From positions 1-64,000 of the forward strand of contig QZCP01000117.1 in NCBI GenBank assembly GCA_003956705.1: 64,000 bases of DNA, read 5' to 3'. Under the pieces are notes generated by a model, which was given only the letters and a program-made list of their open reading frames with translations, was not told where the DNA came from and did no database searches. This DNA is from Brevipalpus yothersi. Lineage: Eukaryota; Arthropoda; Arachnida; Trombidiformes; Tenuipalpidae. Positions 1 through 12,107 of the stretch are shown piece after piece (positions within the stretch are counted from its first letter, which is position 1; every line of letters starts with the position of its first letter). Made by a program: the position numbers and the translations under genes.

Positions 1-1235
1 ACCCTGTATACATGTCTATCGGGAATTCACTCATGCTTCACACCAATGTTGTAATAATTGCTCGATCAGGTTGGATAATTTCTATTAGCTAGCTTTAATT
101 GTGCCTAAATTGCTCTTCGAAAGTTTACATTTTGCTATGCAAAAATTGAAATTAAAATCTACTCTGATTAATCATTACAAAATCTTAGTAGAAAACTGTT
201 AGATATTGTTTCGGTTGTCTGTAACGAACCATGGGATATTGTTTAACAATAAATCGTAGGATAAGTTTCAAACTCATATATTCATAAGTGTCAAAATAAT
301 GACCTGGAATTCTCTTCGTGATCAACTTCTTTTTGATGTGAGATGCATCACAGAGCCTATTGATGATAACTGCTCATGATAGATCAAACCTCTGAAGTCC
401 TTAATGTTAATCCTTTTCGAAAGATCAATTCTCTAGTGGTTTGAAATTAGAACGGGCTGTTCTTCCACGAAAAATATTGTTTTTCCACAAGTTTTCCAGA
501 ACTGAGCCTTCTTCTAATTTTCTCGACATTCAAAGAAAAGTACATATTCCCCATGAGAATTGGAGAGAGTCAGCAGGCCTGATGGTATGAAATTCCATGA
601 ATAGTGCCTCATTGTTTGCATCTCCATGCAAGTCTCTCTTTCCTCTTTCCTCCTCTCTTCTCATTTTTACTACCATGGGAACTTAACAACATGATCGAAC
701 TGATGTCTGAATGGAGATTTTGTTTGTGAATTCTGTTCCGAATAAGAGACGATCTGGATCATCCGATTCACGTCAAGAAGATTCAAAAATAAAGTGAGAG
801 TCATTCTATATTTTCATTCAGTTTTTTTCAAGAGCCTCGGCCCTTCGATCAAACTCGAGGGTCTTCTCCTTTTTTCTCAATGAAGTTCCGAGACAGTTTA
901 CGAATTGAAGTCAAATCACTTCAGCACTTTGGCTTTTGAACTCGCAGTGAGATAAACATTGAGTGATAATTCCTTATCAGAGACGAACGGAGCGAGCGGA
1001 TATCCAATATCCAACCAACATTAATTGATGGTTCGTTAGATGAACAGTACAGTGTATATCAATCAAAGTGTGATTGATTTCGGGTCAAGATCAAAATTCC
1101 TTGATGAATTCAATTGTTTTTGATAAGCATAATGATTGGTCATGAACAAATCGACTAAATTTGGATTAATCGAATGATATATTGGACAGAAAAACTAGTG
1201 AAAATTATCAAAATCGTTGAATCATATTTGTGAGC
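1..1235. other. Intergenic, 3' flank of the UGT gene
   Basis: No coding region was recognised on either strand. The stretch is AT-rich with only short open frames. It lies downstream of the UGT stop codon, and I saw no second UGT copy in it. Confidence 0.5.
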
Positions 1236-2761
1236 TTATTTAGCAGCAGTCTTTGACTCATTATGTTTAGCAATAATTTTGAGAATCTGTTCATTCAGTT
1301 TGTCTGCATCGTTTGAATTTCTCATCTCCTCACCAATGTTGGTCACTCGATTCTTCAATTCAGTATCGTTCAAAATATAATCTATTCCTTTCACCAGCTC
1401 CTCTTCAGTCACTTTGTAAGGATAAAAACATTTTCCAATCTTGGTGTCAGCGACTCTTCGTCCATTGTCATGTTGATCACCGAAAAGAGGCATAACAATC
1501 AATGGTTTACCAAAGTAGAGTGTTTCGAGAAACGTATTGTTTCCACCATGAGTGATGACAAGATCAACTTTAGGTAAAATTTTGATTTGATTGAGAAACT
1601 TTGCCCCAATCATATTTGCTGGCAGCTCTATTTCATCATGAAAAGGACCTTTCGATACGATAAATCTGTGCGATGATTTAGACATGAAACCAATCAAACG
1701 TCTCATCAATTCAACATCAGCACTTCCCATTGAGCCCAAACTGAAGTAAACCAATTTACTCTTCTCATCACTTTCCAGCCATTTCTCATCAATTCCAAGA
1801 GGTGAATCATCTGACGATCGACCAAAATGATTCAATTGGATCCAACCCTCTGGATGTTGACAATATTCGATATAATCAATTGACCTTGGAAAAGCATAAA
1901 TATTCAAATATGGCGATGGAATGAACATGTACGTCGGATGTGCCTCAAGACCTTCACTTCGTAACCAATCATCGGACTTTGCTTTGAATGGTCCAAATAT
2001 TTTCTCATGAGTTGTGATATATTCATCAATTGCTTTTGGATCATCATCTTTAGAAAATCCAGAAAATGCAGGCGGTCCACCATACTGTTCATAGACTAAT
2101 AGTGGATTGCAAGACCAAAGATAGAACCAAGGTATACCACTATTGATGATAAGACGAAAAATACAAAATCGAATTTCAATCTTAATTCTTCACTCAATGA
2201 AGCAGGATGAATGTGTGTACTAAAACTACAATTGCATTAATTATCAGGATAGACTTGTTTGGTCTTACCTTTTAATGACAGAAGGTACAGCACAATGATT
2301 ATCTACCAGAATTGCGTCTGGTTTAATTCTCTGTATGAGTTTCTCCAAATAAGGATCAAATTTTTGTGCAGTTTTCAGAAATTTTCCAAAACCTGGTACC
2401 TTAAGTGTGGAAATTTGTTCAATTGGTGGTAGTTTATATGAGTAGGCCTTTTCTCCCATGAATTTACTCCACTTTGCCTCAGGGTCCTGCCCCTCATCGT
2501 CAGGATCACCGCATGATTCGGTTTGAAAACCTTGTTTCTCAACTATAGCTGACCAAGATTTGATCCCCGAAAATATACATTCATGTTGATGTTGCTTGAG
2601 AAGATTAGCTACACCAACACAGGCATTGACATGTCCAGCTCTGAAATCAATGATATATCGGGGATGTGAAAAAAATAATACAAACTTGTAGATTTCTCAA
2701 TGATCACACGTTGAAAGCGAAAATAAACTTACCCATCCATTGGTAAGATGAGAAACTTCAT
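1236..2761 (-). CDS. UDP-glycosyltransferase, signal-less mite-type
   Basis: Transfers a sugar from a UDP-sugar to small lipophilic acceptors, usually in detoxification. Three exons (2761-2733, 2640-2269, 2139-1236) join in frame to 434 residues, with introns of 92 and 129 nt and GT-AG ends. The protein starts MKFLILPMDGAGH; His13 is the expected catalytic base and Asp123 (VDNH) its likely partner. The donor-binding half has YFSLGSMGS (265-273), ITHGGNN (His331) and FGDQHDN (Asp355-Gln356), which are standard GT1 family residues. There is no signal peptide and no C-terminal membrane segment or dilysine tail, unlike animal ER-bound UGTs of about 520 residues. That form is known for mite UGTs thought to come from bacteria. 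It would act in the cytosol. The acceptor cannot be deduced. Confidence 0.93.
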
Positions 2762-2927
2762 TTTGATAATTTTTATGATGAACCGTTATTCGTTTTCAGA
2801 CAAATTCAGAAAGACCTTTTTTTGTGGTAAAGTTTTAACTCAACTTTGAATAAACTATTTATGTCAACTCTCGAATCAGTAGCATACAGATATTTCAGCT
2901 TAGTTTCTAGACACACACATTCATATT

Positions 2928-3740
2928 GTCAATCATTGATTATCACAATAATAATGAGACAAAATAGAATGATTGAGGGAAGAATTCTCAAAATGAAAAT
3001 CGCAGCATTCGAAATGATCTACACTCTATCAGCTTCAGACGACAAGTGAGTGTTTTTGATTTATCTTTATCTTTTCAGTTTCTCGGACTTATACAGAGAG
3101 AGGGAGAGAAAGACAGATGAAGATGAAAACATTATCTTCTCTAAGCAATTGAAGGTCAGCCAAACACTTGCTAGAATTTCTCGGCTCGACGTTAACAATC
3201 CATTTTTGACTTGCAAAAATAAGAAAGTTACATGTCCAGTTTTCCTGGTATTCTGATCTCAGTTCAGTATATGGATGAGAATTGATAGGATCTTCTAGGA
3301 ATCTCTGGTAAGCAAATGTTTTTCCATTTTTTTCCATATTATTATAAATTCATGTTTTTGAACGAAAAAAAAACATCGAGTCCCCAAAAAAGTTTGTAAG
3401 CTCTCTGAGGTACGAAGCAATCTTAGTTGTTTGACAATTACAATCAAGATTACAGATAATAATAATGACACAGAATGAAATTATCGAGGAAAAAATTCTC
3501 AAAATGAAAAAAAAAGAGTTGCAGTTCCAGTTTCCCTGGTATTTTGATCTCAGTTCAGTATATGAATGAAAATCGATAGAATCTTTGAGAAACCTCTGGT
3601 AAACAATTTTTTTTCCATTTTCCATTTTTTTCTCAGTGTATTTACCCTCGTATTCATTCATTTGAACGAATGAAAACCTCGAGTCCTCAGAACAAAGTTT
3701 GTAGGCTCTCGTTTTGTACCAAAGAAACGGGCAATTCTAG
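2928..3740. repeat. Diverged direct tandem duplication
   Basis: Positions 3237-3425 are repeated at 3527-3740. Shared stretches include the words around tgatctcagttcagtatat and the later block cgagtcc...aagtttgta.gctctc. The sequence before each copy is also related: 2928-3010 resembles 3432-3512, both ending in aattctcaaaatgaaaa. The first copy carries about 200 nt extra (about 3015-3225). Both copies leave a minus-strand frame open with a similar peptide (YQRFLxDxIxxHxYTELRS). Whether this was ever an exon is unknown. No transposon ends were seen. Confidence 0.65.
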
Positions 3741-4038
3741 TATCATTGAAAGATTATCAAGATTATTATCAGAAGATGATCTTGATTGTTTCGAAAGCAT
3801 TTTAAATCAGCGAACATGATATATTCTTTGCCACCTCGAGAGGTTACCAAATTACAATATTGGGATGTATCTGCTACTGCCTCCTTTCAAAGATTCCCAA
3901 GCTTTCTCGTGAACCTAGTCCACATGAGCAGCCATCAATCGGACAGTTTGTTCTCAAATGATCACAGTTATGTCTCCATCGAAGTCGAGAAGCCTGATGC
4001 ATCTGGAAATACATAGGAAGGAAGAGGATCACATCTTG

Positions 4039-4350
4039 TCAAACTTTGTAGGCTATTTTGCAGGGCCAATCTACATAGCGTAAATACCGTGACGAAATTA
4101 ACTCGGTTTCTTCCCAGTCTAAATCTGGATTTGATTGTCCATTATCAGGATTGAGCGGATTTTGATGACTCGTTTCACTGTCAGAGGAGTATTCAAATTC
4201 TGATGAGCCATCTTCATCAGCATTTCGAGACACTGGTTGAGGAGGCCCTTTTTCTGGATTCTTGGTCTTCTTTCGTTTTGGATTCGGTTCTGTGGCCCGA
4301 AGAAATCCAGGTGATTGTCGCCTCATACCTTGCCTGGATATTGCCATCAA
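4039..4350 (-). CDS. Possible small acidic nuclear protein, unrecognised
   Basis: An uninterrupted 103-codon frame with an ATG start (MMAISRQGMRRQ). It has a basic patch resembling a nuclear localisation signal (PKRKKTK, about residues 24-30) and then an acidic Ser/Glu/Asp-rich stretch (SSEFEYSSDSETS). The ending, around YVDWPCKIAYKV, could be real or could run past a splice site. I recognise no family. The compositional contrast with the flanking AT-rich DNA is the only argument for coding. It could be a lineage-specific gene, an exon of a larger gene or chance. Confidence 0.3.
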   Translation of the reverse strand: MMAISRQGMRRQSPGFLRATEPNPKRKKTKNPEKGPPQPVSRNADEDGSSEFEYSSDSETSHQNPLNPDNGQSNPDLDWEETELISSRYLRYVDWPCKIAYKV

Positions 4351-5602
4351 AATTTGATTTGTTATCCTAGCTTATATCGTGTTTTATAAGAAAACAAAGA
4401 GAGGGTTCTCTCTCTATCACGAAGTTCAGTTGCATGGAAAACCCGATACAAGTCGCTGAAAATTTATCAACAGCTAGGTATCGAAACGATTCTCTTTGAT
4501 TAAGGTTGGTCGCTGGTTATACAACGGCTACAATAGGACTCATCTAAGAAGTTGACCGCGAAGAGGATTTCAGGCCATTATTAAGACACTTATGAAAGTG
4601 AAACTTATCGTACGATTAACTGTTAAGCAATATCCCTTGGTTCGTGGCTGACAACCCAACAATATTCAATGTAATCCAGGTCAATATATTCCTCACCGAG
4701 ATGACTTTAAGAATGTTTGAAACTATGAGGACTGAGCTTCAATCGATTTTGATATGTATTCAGATATACACAGAGCAGCAAACCTTTATCCTTTATATGC
4801 GACGGTTATTCAAGAGTCATGTAATCATGAATGATAATGCTTAATATTCAAAAGTTGGTCAAATTTCAAGGTCTTTCGTCAGATTCATCTTGAGACGCTT
4901 TTGATGACATTTTTTTCCATTGAGATGAGAGAAGAACTAGAACTTCAATCCTTTATCTGATCTAATCTCGCAACAGTACAAATTGGGAAGCCATAATTGA
5001 TAATATTTACAAGAGATTGAGATACATCGACTTTAATTCGAAATGAGATTAGGTTAAATGTTAGGATACTGGAGAACTAGAATCTCCAGAATTAAAAGGG
5101 ATCACAGATTTCGCTAATTAGGGAGAGAGAAATTCGGGGGAACAAAAGATTCACTCTCTTGTATCAAGTGAGAATTTTCAAAATTCGAGAGAAAGAATGA
5201 GGAAGGTTCTGATCAACATCAGCTACGCGATTCAAGCGATAAAAACAGGAAAGGAAAAAGGGTGAAGGAGGACTGGAAAGGAAGGAAGTTCAGCTTTTGC
5301 TCAACCACCTTTTGCATGATCCTGATTGCAATCAATTCGGATATGGTTTTTGATAACTATTTCTGCACTCACAATCACACCTCCAGTATCAGAGGTCGAT
5401 TCAGGTACTTAATAAACCATGCTCATCAAAAAAGAGGAAAAAAGATGATAAACCAATTACAGTTAAGAACAACCGAGCTAGATTATCGATTCACGCTGAT
5501 TTTCAGAATTTGATTTATCCTTAAGAGAGAATCAACTAAAAAAGTTCATAGCTCGATATCTTCTAGAGAGACTCAATTTATGAGCCTAGAGGACTTGATA
5601 AC
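4351..5602. other. Intergenic, nothing recognised
   Basis: AT-rich sequence between the small ORF and the 3' end of MOB3. Only short open frames lacking family features are present. No repeats of note were seen. Confidence 0.5.
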
Positions 5603-8600
5603 CTATCTTCCTCGATCTGGATAAGAAGACGGTGGATATGAAGATTGATGACAGATTCGACGAGTCAAGTCGGCCTGAAAAAAAATAAAAGTTATGATCA
5701 ACACTTGATATAAATAGCGAGTAGAATAACATACCAATGGCTCAAACTCTTTTTGCGACACAAGTTCGAATTCGGTGACGAAATAGTAGAAATGCTTATA
5801 ACACGTGTTGACATGAGCCTCTGCTCCAATGGCTACCAGACGGTCGAAATGGTGTATATATACATGGACAAACACTCGAAATAATCGAGTGAGTATTTTC
5901 TTACAAGTAGGGATGAAATTTTTTGGGAATGGTACATCTGTAAGGGAGAAAAAAGAGGTATTGAGTTACACAAGTGTCAAAGGAAGGATATACAAGGGAA
6001 GTTGATGAAGGAGATATGTGTTGTAGAATTGAAAGATCATGGGAAAAACCTAGAAAAAGAAATTCCAAATGAATTCTAGCTGACTATGAGAAGTCAAGTT
6101 CGTGTTGTGGGAGGATTGATATTTGAGAGAGGTATTTTCATGATACAAATTTCAACTCCTAATGCAAGCTTGTTCCAAAATACTGATGGAAATCGTGGAG
6201 GAGGGAAAGTCTATGGTAGAGCTGCCAAGGAGATGTTGAGTGTCAAAAGTGAGACAGATATCAGTATTAAAGGATTGAGTATGAAAATTAGGCATCAAGT
6301 AATCAAGCTCAACTTATTGCCAGTGATCCTTGGGACAATATGAATTCAACAAGAGCAACAAAATATATAGCTCAATGGAATCATGCCAAAGTATGGGTCC
6401 AAGATCATTGCTGACGAAATTTTGCTCTTTCTTCCGGTAAATTTTGGGACATCATCCAATTTCGAAGCACACAGATAAAGATAACGAGTTGTGATGATGG
6501 TAAAAGAGGAAACTTGAGTCCATCTAGCCTCAAGGAATCTTAAGAAGCTCAAAAAAGAGAGAGTAATTCCGAGTTCTCAAGAGCAAACAGAGAGGATCTA
6601 AAGAAATAAAAGTCTCTGTCTACACACACAACAAGAGAATTTTCTTATATACCTGTTTTGACAGGAAAGATCTCCTCATTATTTATTTGGGCTTCTGTCC
6701 AGTCCATGAGATGAGATACATATTTAGGTGCTGGCAGAGGTGTTGGTTTTTTGTACTTTTTACCATCAGCCCAAAGGTATTCGTATCTAGAGAGAAGGGT
6801 GAAGAGAATGACAGAAAAGAATAAGATGAAGAATGATAAATTGAAAAATATGTTTTACAATTCGATGATTTCAGTGGTTATTGGTTGTGCTAACAGAAAG
6901 TGGCAATTAGAATCAAATATTTTATCTGGGTCACACGTAAGGATATAAAATAAATCATTTGAGTCATAAATCGCTGTTGTCTAATCTCAATAAGCTCTGA
7001 GGGAAACAATTTATCATCACGATGCTAATACAGTGAGGAAGAAGCGAGTAGAGAGAAGAGTGATTGGGATAGTGAATCGAAGATGCTGAAAGGAGGAGAT
7101 ATGAGAAGTATAAGATGATAAAAGGGAATAGAAGTACAAGAAACTACTCGATGAAATAAAAATGGGGCCAATTATAAAGGTGATAGAGAGGTGAGAAAGC
7201 TGATACTATCATGGGCTTAAATAGGGTTAGTGATTACTGGTGTGAATATCGTTCTGGGGTAATAGAATTTTATAGAAAATGTGAGATGAATTCGAATTAG
7301 ACAATATGTAATACTAACAAGCTCAGTCTGGAAGAAGAACCGTTTCCACAAATGATTGAGAAACATCTAGCCTCACAAAATCAGAATCATGTCAGGATAA
7401 AGCTGATGATTGTTATTCGTGGATACAAGAGGTAAAGATGAAGCTTATATGATCACAGATAACTGTCCCACCTACAGCTATCATACTGGAATTTGGAATC
7501 CATTCGATTTTTTGGTTTCCAATTTTGAGGTCAAATAAAATGGGGAGGCACAGGTTGAGCAACTAGTTATTAATGAATACAAAAGTTGAATAATCATGCA
7601 TATTCATAGAATTTTTATCATCATTAAATATCGGTGTGCGAATCAAAAATGCACAGGATGCCACAACTGATAATGAAAAGAAATGAATCATGATCTTCTG
7701 TTCTAGATAAAACAATTTCTGCTTAATAATCATACTTATTTTCAGCTTCCACACACGAAAGGCAAGATCAAAAGGTGAGAAGATAAAAAGCATACAAATA
7801 AATAGAAGGAAAATGTTAGGTTATTGAAAATAGATCAATCTGAGATGGAGAATTTACTGTCTGGAATGAATATTTTGCCTAAGTATAAGTTATTGAGTAA
7901 ATCCATACGAGTTATATGATCTACAACAAAGTAAAGATGACCAAAAAATGAATATCTGAACTTGATCGATTCAAAGAATGGAGTGTAGCAGTTCCCATTT
8001 GTATGCTCATGTTTTGTTTCGATCAATTGTTCTCAAAATGACTCATATCATTTAGTAATGGGTTCAATCATTTGGTATCTAAACCAGATAAGTGATTCCA
8101 GTGAAACACACATACACACGATTGTTTTCATTTTCATTTCATGACCACTGAATGAGCTTCAAGATTGTTTCATTCTACAAGATCCCTTTTGATCAACTGA
8201 TCTTAATTCTAACCTTCAACATCACTCTTCCTCCCTCTTGAACTACTCCATATTACAAAGGTGAGAGAAGGTGTACTAACTTATATGTCTTCATCTCCAG
8301 ACGACTGTTGTGGCAATTATTGGACTTGAGAGAAGGTATAAGGCAAAATGTATACCGGAAAAGGAGATGACTTACACGAAAACGATATGCTATTCAATCA
8401 TTTTCTACATGAAAGGAAGAAGTGATGAGGAGACAGAATTTTGCAGCATCGATCACACAAAACACATACACTAATATTGAGAGTGAATGTTCCAGGAACA
8501 GGTTCAACGATCTTACCGGCCTCCCCACAAACTTTTAGCTTCCCTCTTTCTATTTCTCTTTCTATTCCTCTTTCTTTCTCTGACAAGAGTACAGTAGTGT

Positions 8601-8762
8601 GGTTTGTGTATGTTAAGTGTTTTTGGGCCTCTTCCGAGACAATTCCTTAATTTTTGTGGATATGAACGCCAAAATTGAAGGGTGAATCTAAAGGATTTTC
8701 ATTTCAAGTCAAACTTAAAATGAATATATGTCTTTTATGTATTCACTTCAACCAGAGTAAAG

Positions 8763-8814
<52 letters not shown>

Positions 8815-10133
8815 GAGAGAGAAATTCTGAGCCTTGAAATGGAAACTTACAGAAGCAGTTTCAAAATTGTGAGTCTGATAACAGTGTTTCTTACTTGTTG
8901 GAAGTTGAACATTCTGGACGGTTAAAAAAACGGAGAGAAAAAGAGAGAGAAACTGGAGACTGAGGGAGATGGAAGAACAAGGGGAATGAAATGGAATTCA
9001 TGGAAGAAGCAAAAAAACGAGAAAGTGAGCTCAGTAATTATGCATGATATGACGAGATTCAAGTAAAGAGCACCTTGAAATTTTATGCTGATAATCGAAG
9101 AAGAAAGTGATGCGATATGAATACACACATAAACTAGTTGTATGAGTGTGTGTGTGAGCTTTTAAAGTAATATATCAACTTACTTGGGACCTCCAGACAT
9201 TCGAGGGCATGATTCTTCATTACAATAGTCAGCGATGGTACCTGGAATAAGTAAACATGAATGAATGAATATCTACACAGCTTTCAAAATTGCTAGATTC
9301 ACATTGTTACATCATTATGAAATAACATGTATTCGAAATATTTTTCTTCCTCTCTCTCTATCTCTCTCTCAATCTTGAGATCTGATAGGAGTAAACGCTG
9401 GAATACTTCTCATAATTTTCAAGCTAATCACAAGTAAACAGGTAATTAAACGGAGTAAATGTGATTAATTTACGATGATACTTTGCTACATCATAATTCT
9501 TGCACGATGATTAACTGTTCCGTGAGCATACATACACTTTTTCGTTTCCACACACAGTCACACATACATTCGAACGTACCGTAAATAAGATTAATTCTAT
9601 TGAAGAAATCTACCACATGAACGGCAATCCAATCAGCTAATTGTTCACCACGCGGCAGCTTTACGGCTTCGATAAAATTGAGACCAGAGTTGAGAGATGC
9701 TTGAGCAGTCTTATGAAGCGAATAACGAAGTGTACCAGGTTCGAATTTCTTTTTAGGTCTAAAGGTCTGTTGAATTTGAATAACGATAAGAAAAGGTATT
9801 GGAAAAGAGGAAGAACATTGGAATAGGGAATAGAATAGATATACAGAACAGAATAGATAAGAATGAGAGAAAAAGAGGAGAGAGAGAGAGAGAAAGAGCA
9901 CAATAGAGAAATTTTGTTTCAAATGTATATCAGGCCAAATGTAATGTAATGTAATGTGTGTGTGTAATGGCAACATATCAAAAGAAAAGTGAAGCATTCA
10001 CACAGCTATTGAGAGATGGGCTTTTGCTTGGGAAACTAACGTTAGTTTTACTGCATTTATGTCGTACTTTGCCTTTTTGGAAAAATTCGACGAAACTGGC
10101 CATCGATGATATAGGAGGAAATCTTGACTCCAT
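5603..10133 (-). CDS. Mob3: MOB kinase activator 3 (Drosophila Mob3 type)
   Basis: A non-catalytic adaptor of the MOB family, which binds NDR/LATS or MST-type kinases in Hippo-like signalling. Six exons: 10133-10068, 9766-9580, 9241-9184, 6786-6653, 5937-5735, 5674-5603. From the inner ATG at 10103, whose context MASFVEFFQKGK matches the fly Mob3 start, the exons give 229 residues. An in-frame ATG at 10133 would add 10. Visible family blocks are TFRPKKKFEPGT, HVVDFFNRINLIYG, SCPRMSGGPKYEYLWADG and VFVHVYIHHFD with HVNTCYKHFYYFV. Zinc ligands are conserved: Cys81 and Cys86, with the histidines in the last two blocks. Length fits the family (about 220). The C-terminal SYPPSSYPDRGR tail is specific to this gene. 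Intron 3 is about 2.4 kb. Two TATCGATA sites lie upstream. Confidence 0.95.
8769..8811. repeat. (GA)n microsatellite in MOB3 intron 3
   Basis: About 21 uninterrupted AG dinucleotides, followed by imperfect GA-rich sequence. The rest of this 2.4 kb intron (9183-6787) holds nothing I could recognise as coding. Confidence 0.95.
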
Positions 10134-10245
10134 TGTCTTGGGGGATTGTTGCTGATTTAAACACTACCACCGAAGAGAGGAAGAAGAAAAAACCGAAAAA
10201 AAGTGTTTTTTTCTCTCTCTTTCTTCACTTAAACAGTAGTAACTT

Positions 10246-10253
10246 TATCGATA
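10246..10253. promoter_or_regulatory. TATCGATA (DRE-like) element upstream of MOB3
   Basis: A perfect TATCGATA palindrome 113 nt upstream of the outer MOB3 ATG. In Drosophila this octamer is the DRE bound by DREF in housekeeping promoters. A second copy lies exactly 300 nt further upstream. Function in this species is inferred. Confidence 0.4.
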
Positions 10254-10545
10254 TTGATGACGAGCTTGGAGAGAGACAGAAAAAAAGCAGATACAAGATT
10301 TCGATTTAATATCATCACATATTTTACACCAAATGCACACAGGTACGAAAAAAAAATGCAAACATTTTACCTGTTAATACACTTAAAAGATTTATTGTTC
10401 ATTATTTAAGATTACAATTAAATTATAGTAAAAAAATGCTCTCATCAAAATCCAAACATTGGCAACACTTAAAAATATTGATCTTCGCTTCAGCATTCAG
10501 CAAAAATACTAAAAAAGTGACAACAAAAATGCCCAAAAAAAATTT

Positions 10546-10553
10546 TATCGATA
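10546..10553. promoter_or_regulatory. Second TATCGATA (DRE-like) element
   Basis: Identical to the palindrome at 10246-10253 and on the same upstream flank of MOB3. The octamer also occurs at 15609 (MTTP 3' flank) and at 42666 (inside a coding exon), so it is not unique to promoters here. Confidence 0.35.
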
Positions 10554-12107
10554 TACATATGCTGACATCTATTGACTACTACCGCTATCTGTCGAGGTTT
10601 GGTTTATTGAAAGTGAGAAAGTTTTAAATTAATTTTTGCGAAAATTAATTAGCTAATATTTTTAAGAAAAAAAACTTATTTGTCTTATGAAACTAGTTAG
10701 GGAAAGTGTTGAGAGATCATATCATTTGTAACTGTGAGAGACTTAAGATAAGAGAGATTGTAGAAAGATATTGAATAACTTATCAAAGTGAGTGTAAGAT
10801 AATCGAACTTATCGGATTTCCGGTCGCTTTTGGAGTCTGGCTCATCTTCAAGCCCACACAATTTATTGTTTTGTAAATTGTTGAGATTTTAGATTTTTAT
10901 GCGTGTTGGGAGACAAGAACTATTGTTTTATCATCTAAAATGCCCTAGAATTTGCAAATTATTCACAAGCAAGTTTGTTCAATTTAACACACTGTTCCGC
11001 ATGTTGTATGCTCGCCTCATATCGCACCACTATTCGAGTCTATGAACTTGATAACGATTCAAAAATTCTTCGAATAGCTATGACCAATCATTCCAATCTA
11101 TAAACCATAGAGATCGACCAATCATAAAAATTTCTCCCATTTTTCCGATTATTGACATTAACTTTCTCATAATTTCCCTTTTCTTGACTCAGAAATCATA
11201 ATCAGCAAATCTTACCCATTGGAGCCCAGTCTCAAGCTAGTGCTAGTCATGATGATTCTCAAAGTCCAAGAAAAACTCACCTGCTATGGAATAATGGACC
11301 ATAATCTTCTTACTCTAAGTCTAGTAATTTTCGGATTTGAATATTTTTATCCGGTAAGCCCCTGAACCCTGACTTTGACTCACCTTTCTTCCTAGCCTCA
11401 GGGCTCTACAACCCGAAGGAAGAGAGAAAGAGAGAGATTTGGAATATTTTCTCCGAAAGTAAATGATAACACATACTTACCTCAGAAAAAATCAGGTGGA
11501 ATGGCAACAAGTAAGACTACTCTTTGGCACTCTCTCTTCTCTACCCTAGGAAAGAGAAAGAGAGAGAGAATGGCAACCAGATTGAGAGATGAAGAAGAGA
11601 GAGGAAACCCTCAACCTTGCTCTCAAGTGCCTTCGGGACTGACTTGACTCTGCACACATATACACACACACATCACTTTCTTACTGATGTCCGAAAGTTT
11701 CTTCTTCTTGTTCAGAGGTAAAACTCTTCTTCTTGCTTCCTCATCTTATTTCTCCTCTTCTTTTTTGACTGTCACTTTGTGCCATCCCAGTTGAATAGTA
11801 GTAATAGTGGTGAGGAATAAGGATCATTGATGAACTCAACTCGAACGTGAACTTATTCAATGGACAGCTACCATTATCATATTCACACCTAATCCGCTTT
11901 GATAAGAGATCTCAACGTTCTGCATCTTTGATCACAAGTACACTTTTGGGAAAATATATTTCAAATGATCCACTTGTGACTCCTCGCTTACACAGTTTGT
12001 GCGTGTGTGTATATACAGCCAGCAAAATTATTCAAATCTGTTGAAAATTTTTTTTTCTCACTATCATCATCTTCCATCCCAACACTAACACTCATCCATC
12101 TACCATC

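Larger units (their letters stand above)
10134..12107. other. Divergent intergenic region between MOB3 and MTTP
   Basis: Shared 5' flank of two divergent genes. It holds the two TATCGATA sites near MOB3. Near MTTP, about 11400-11780 is GA/CT-rich. No further coding exon was recognised. Confidence 0.5.

Noticed and set aside
6086..6343. Plus-strand 85-codon frame inside a MOB3 intron
   Set aside because: No domain or splice support. It lies antisense in an intron and looks like chance.
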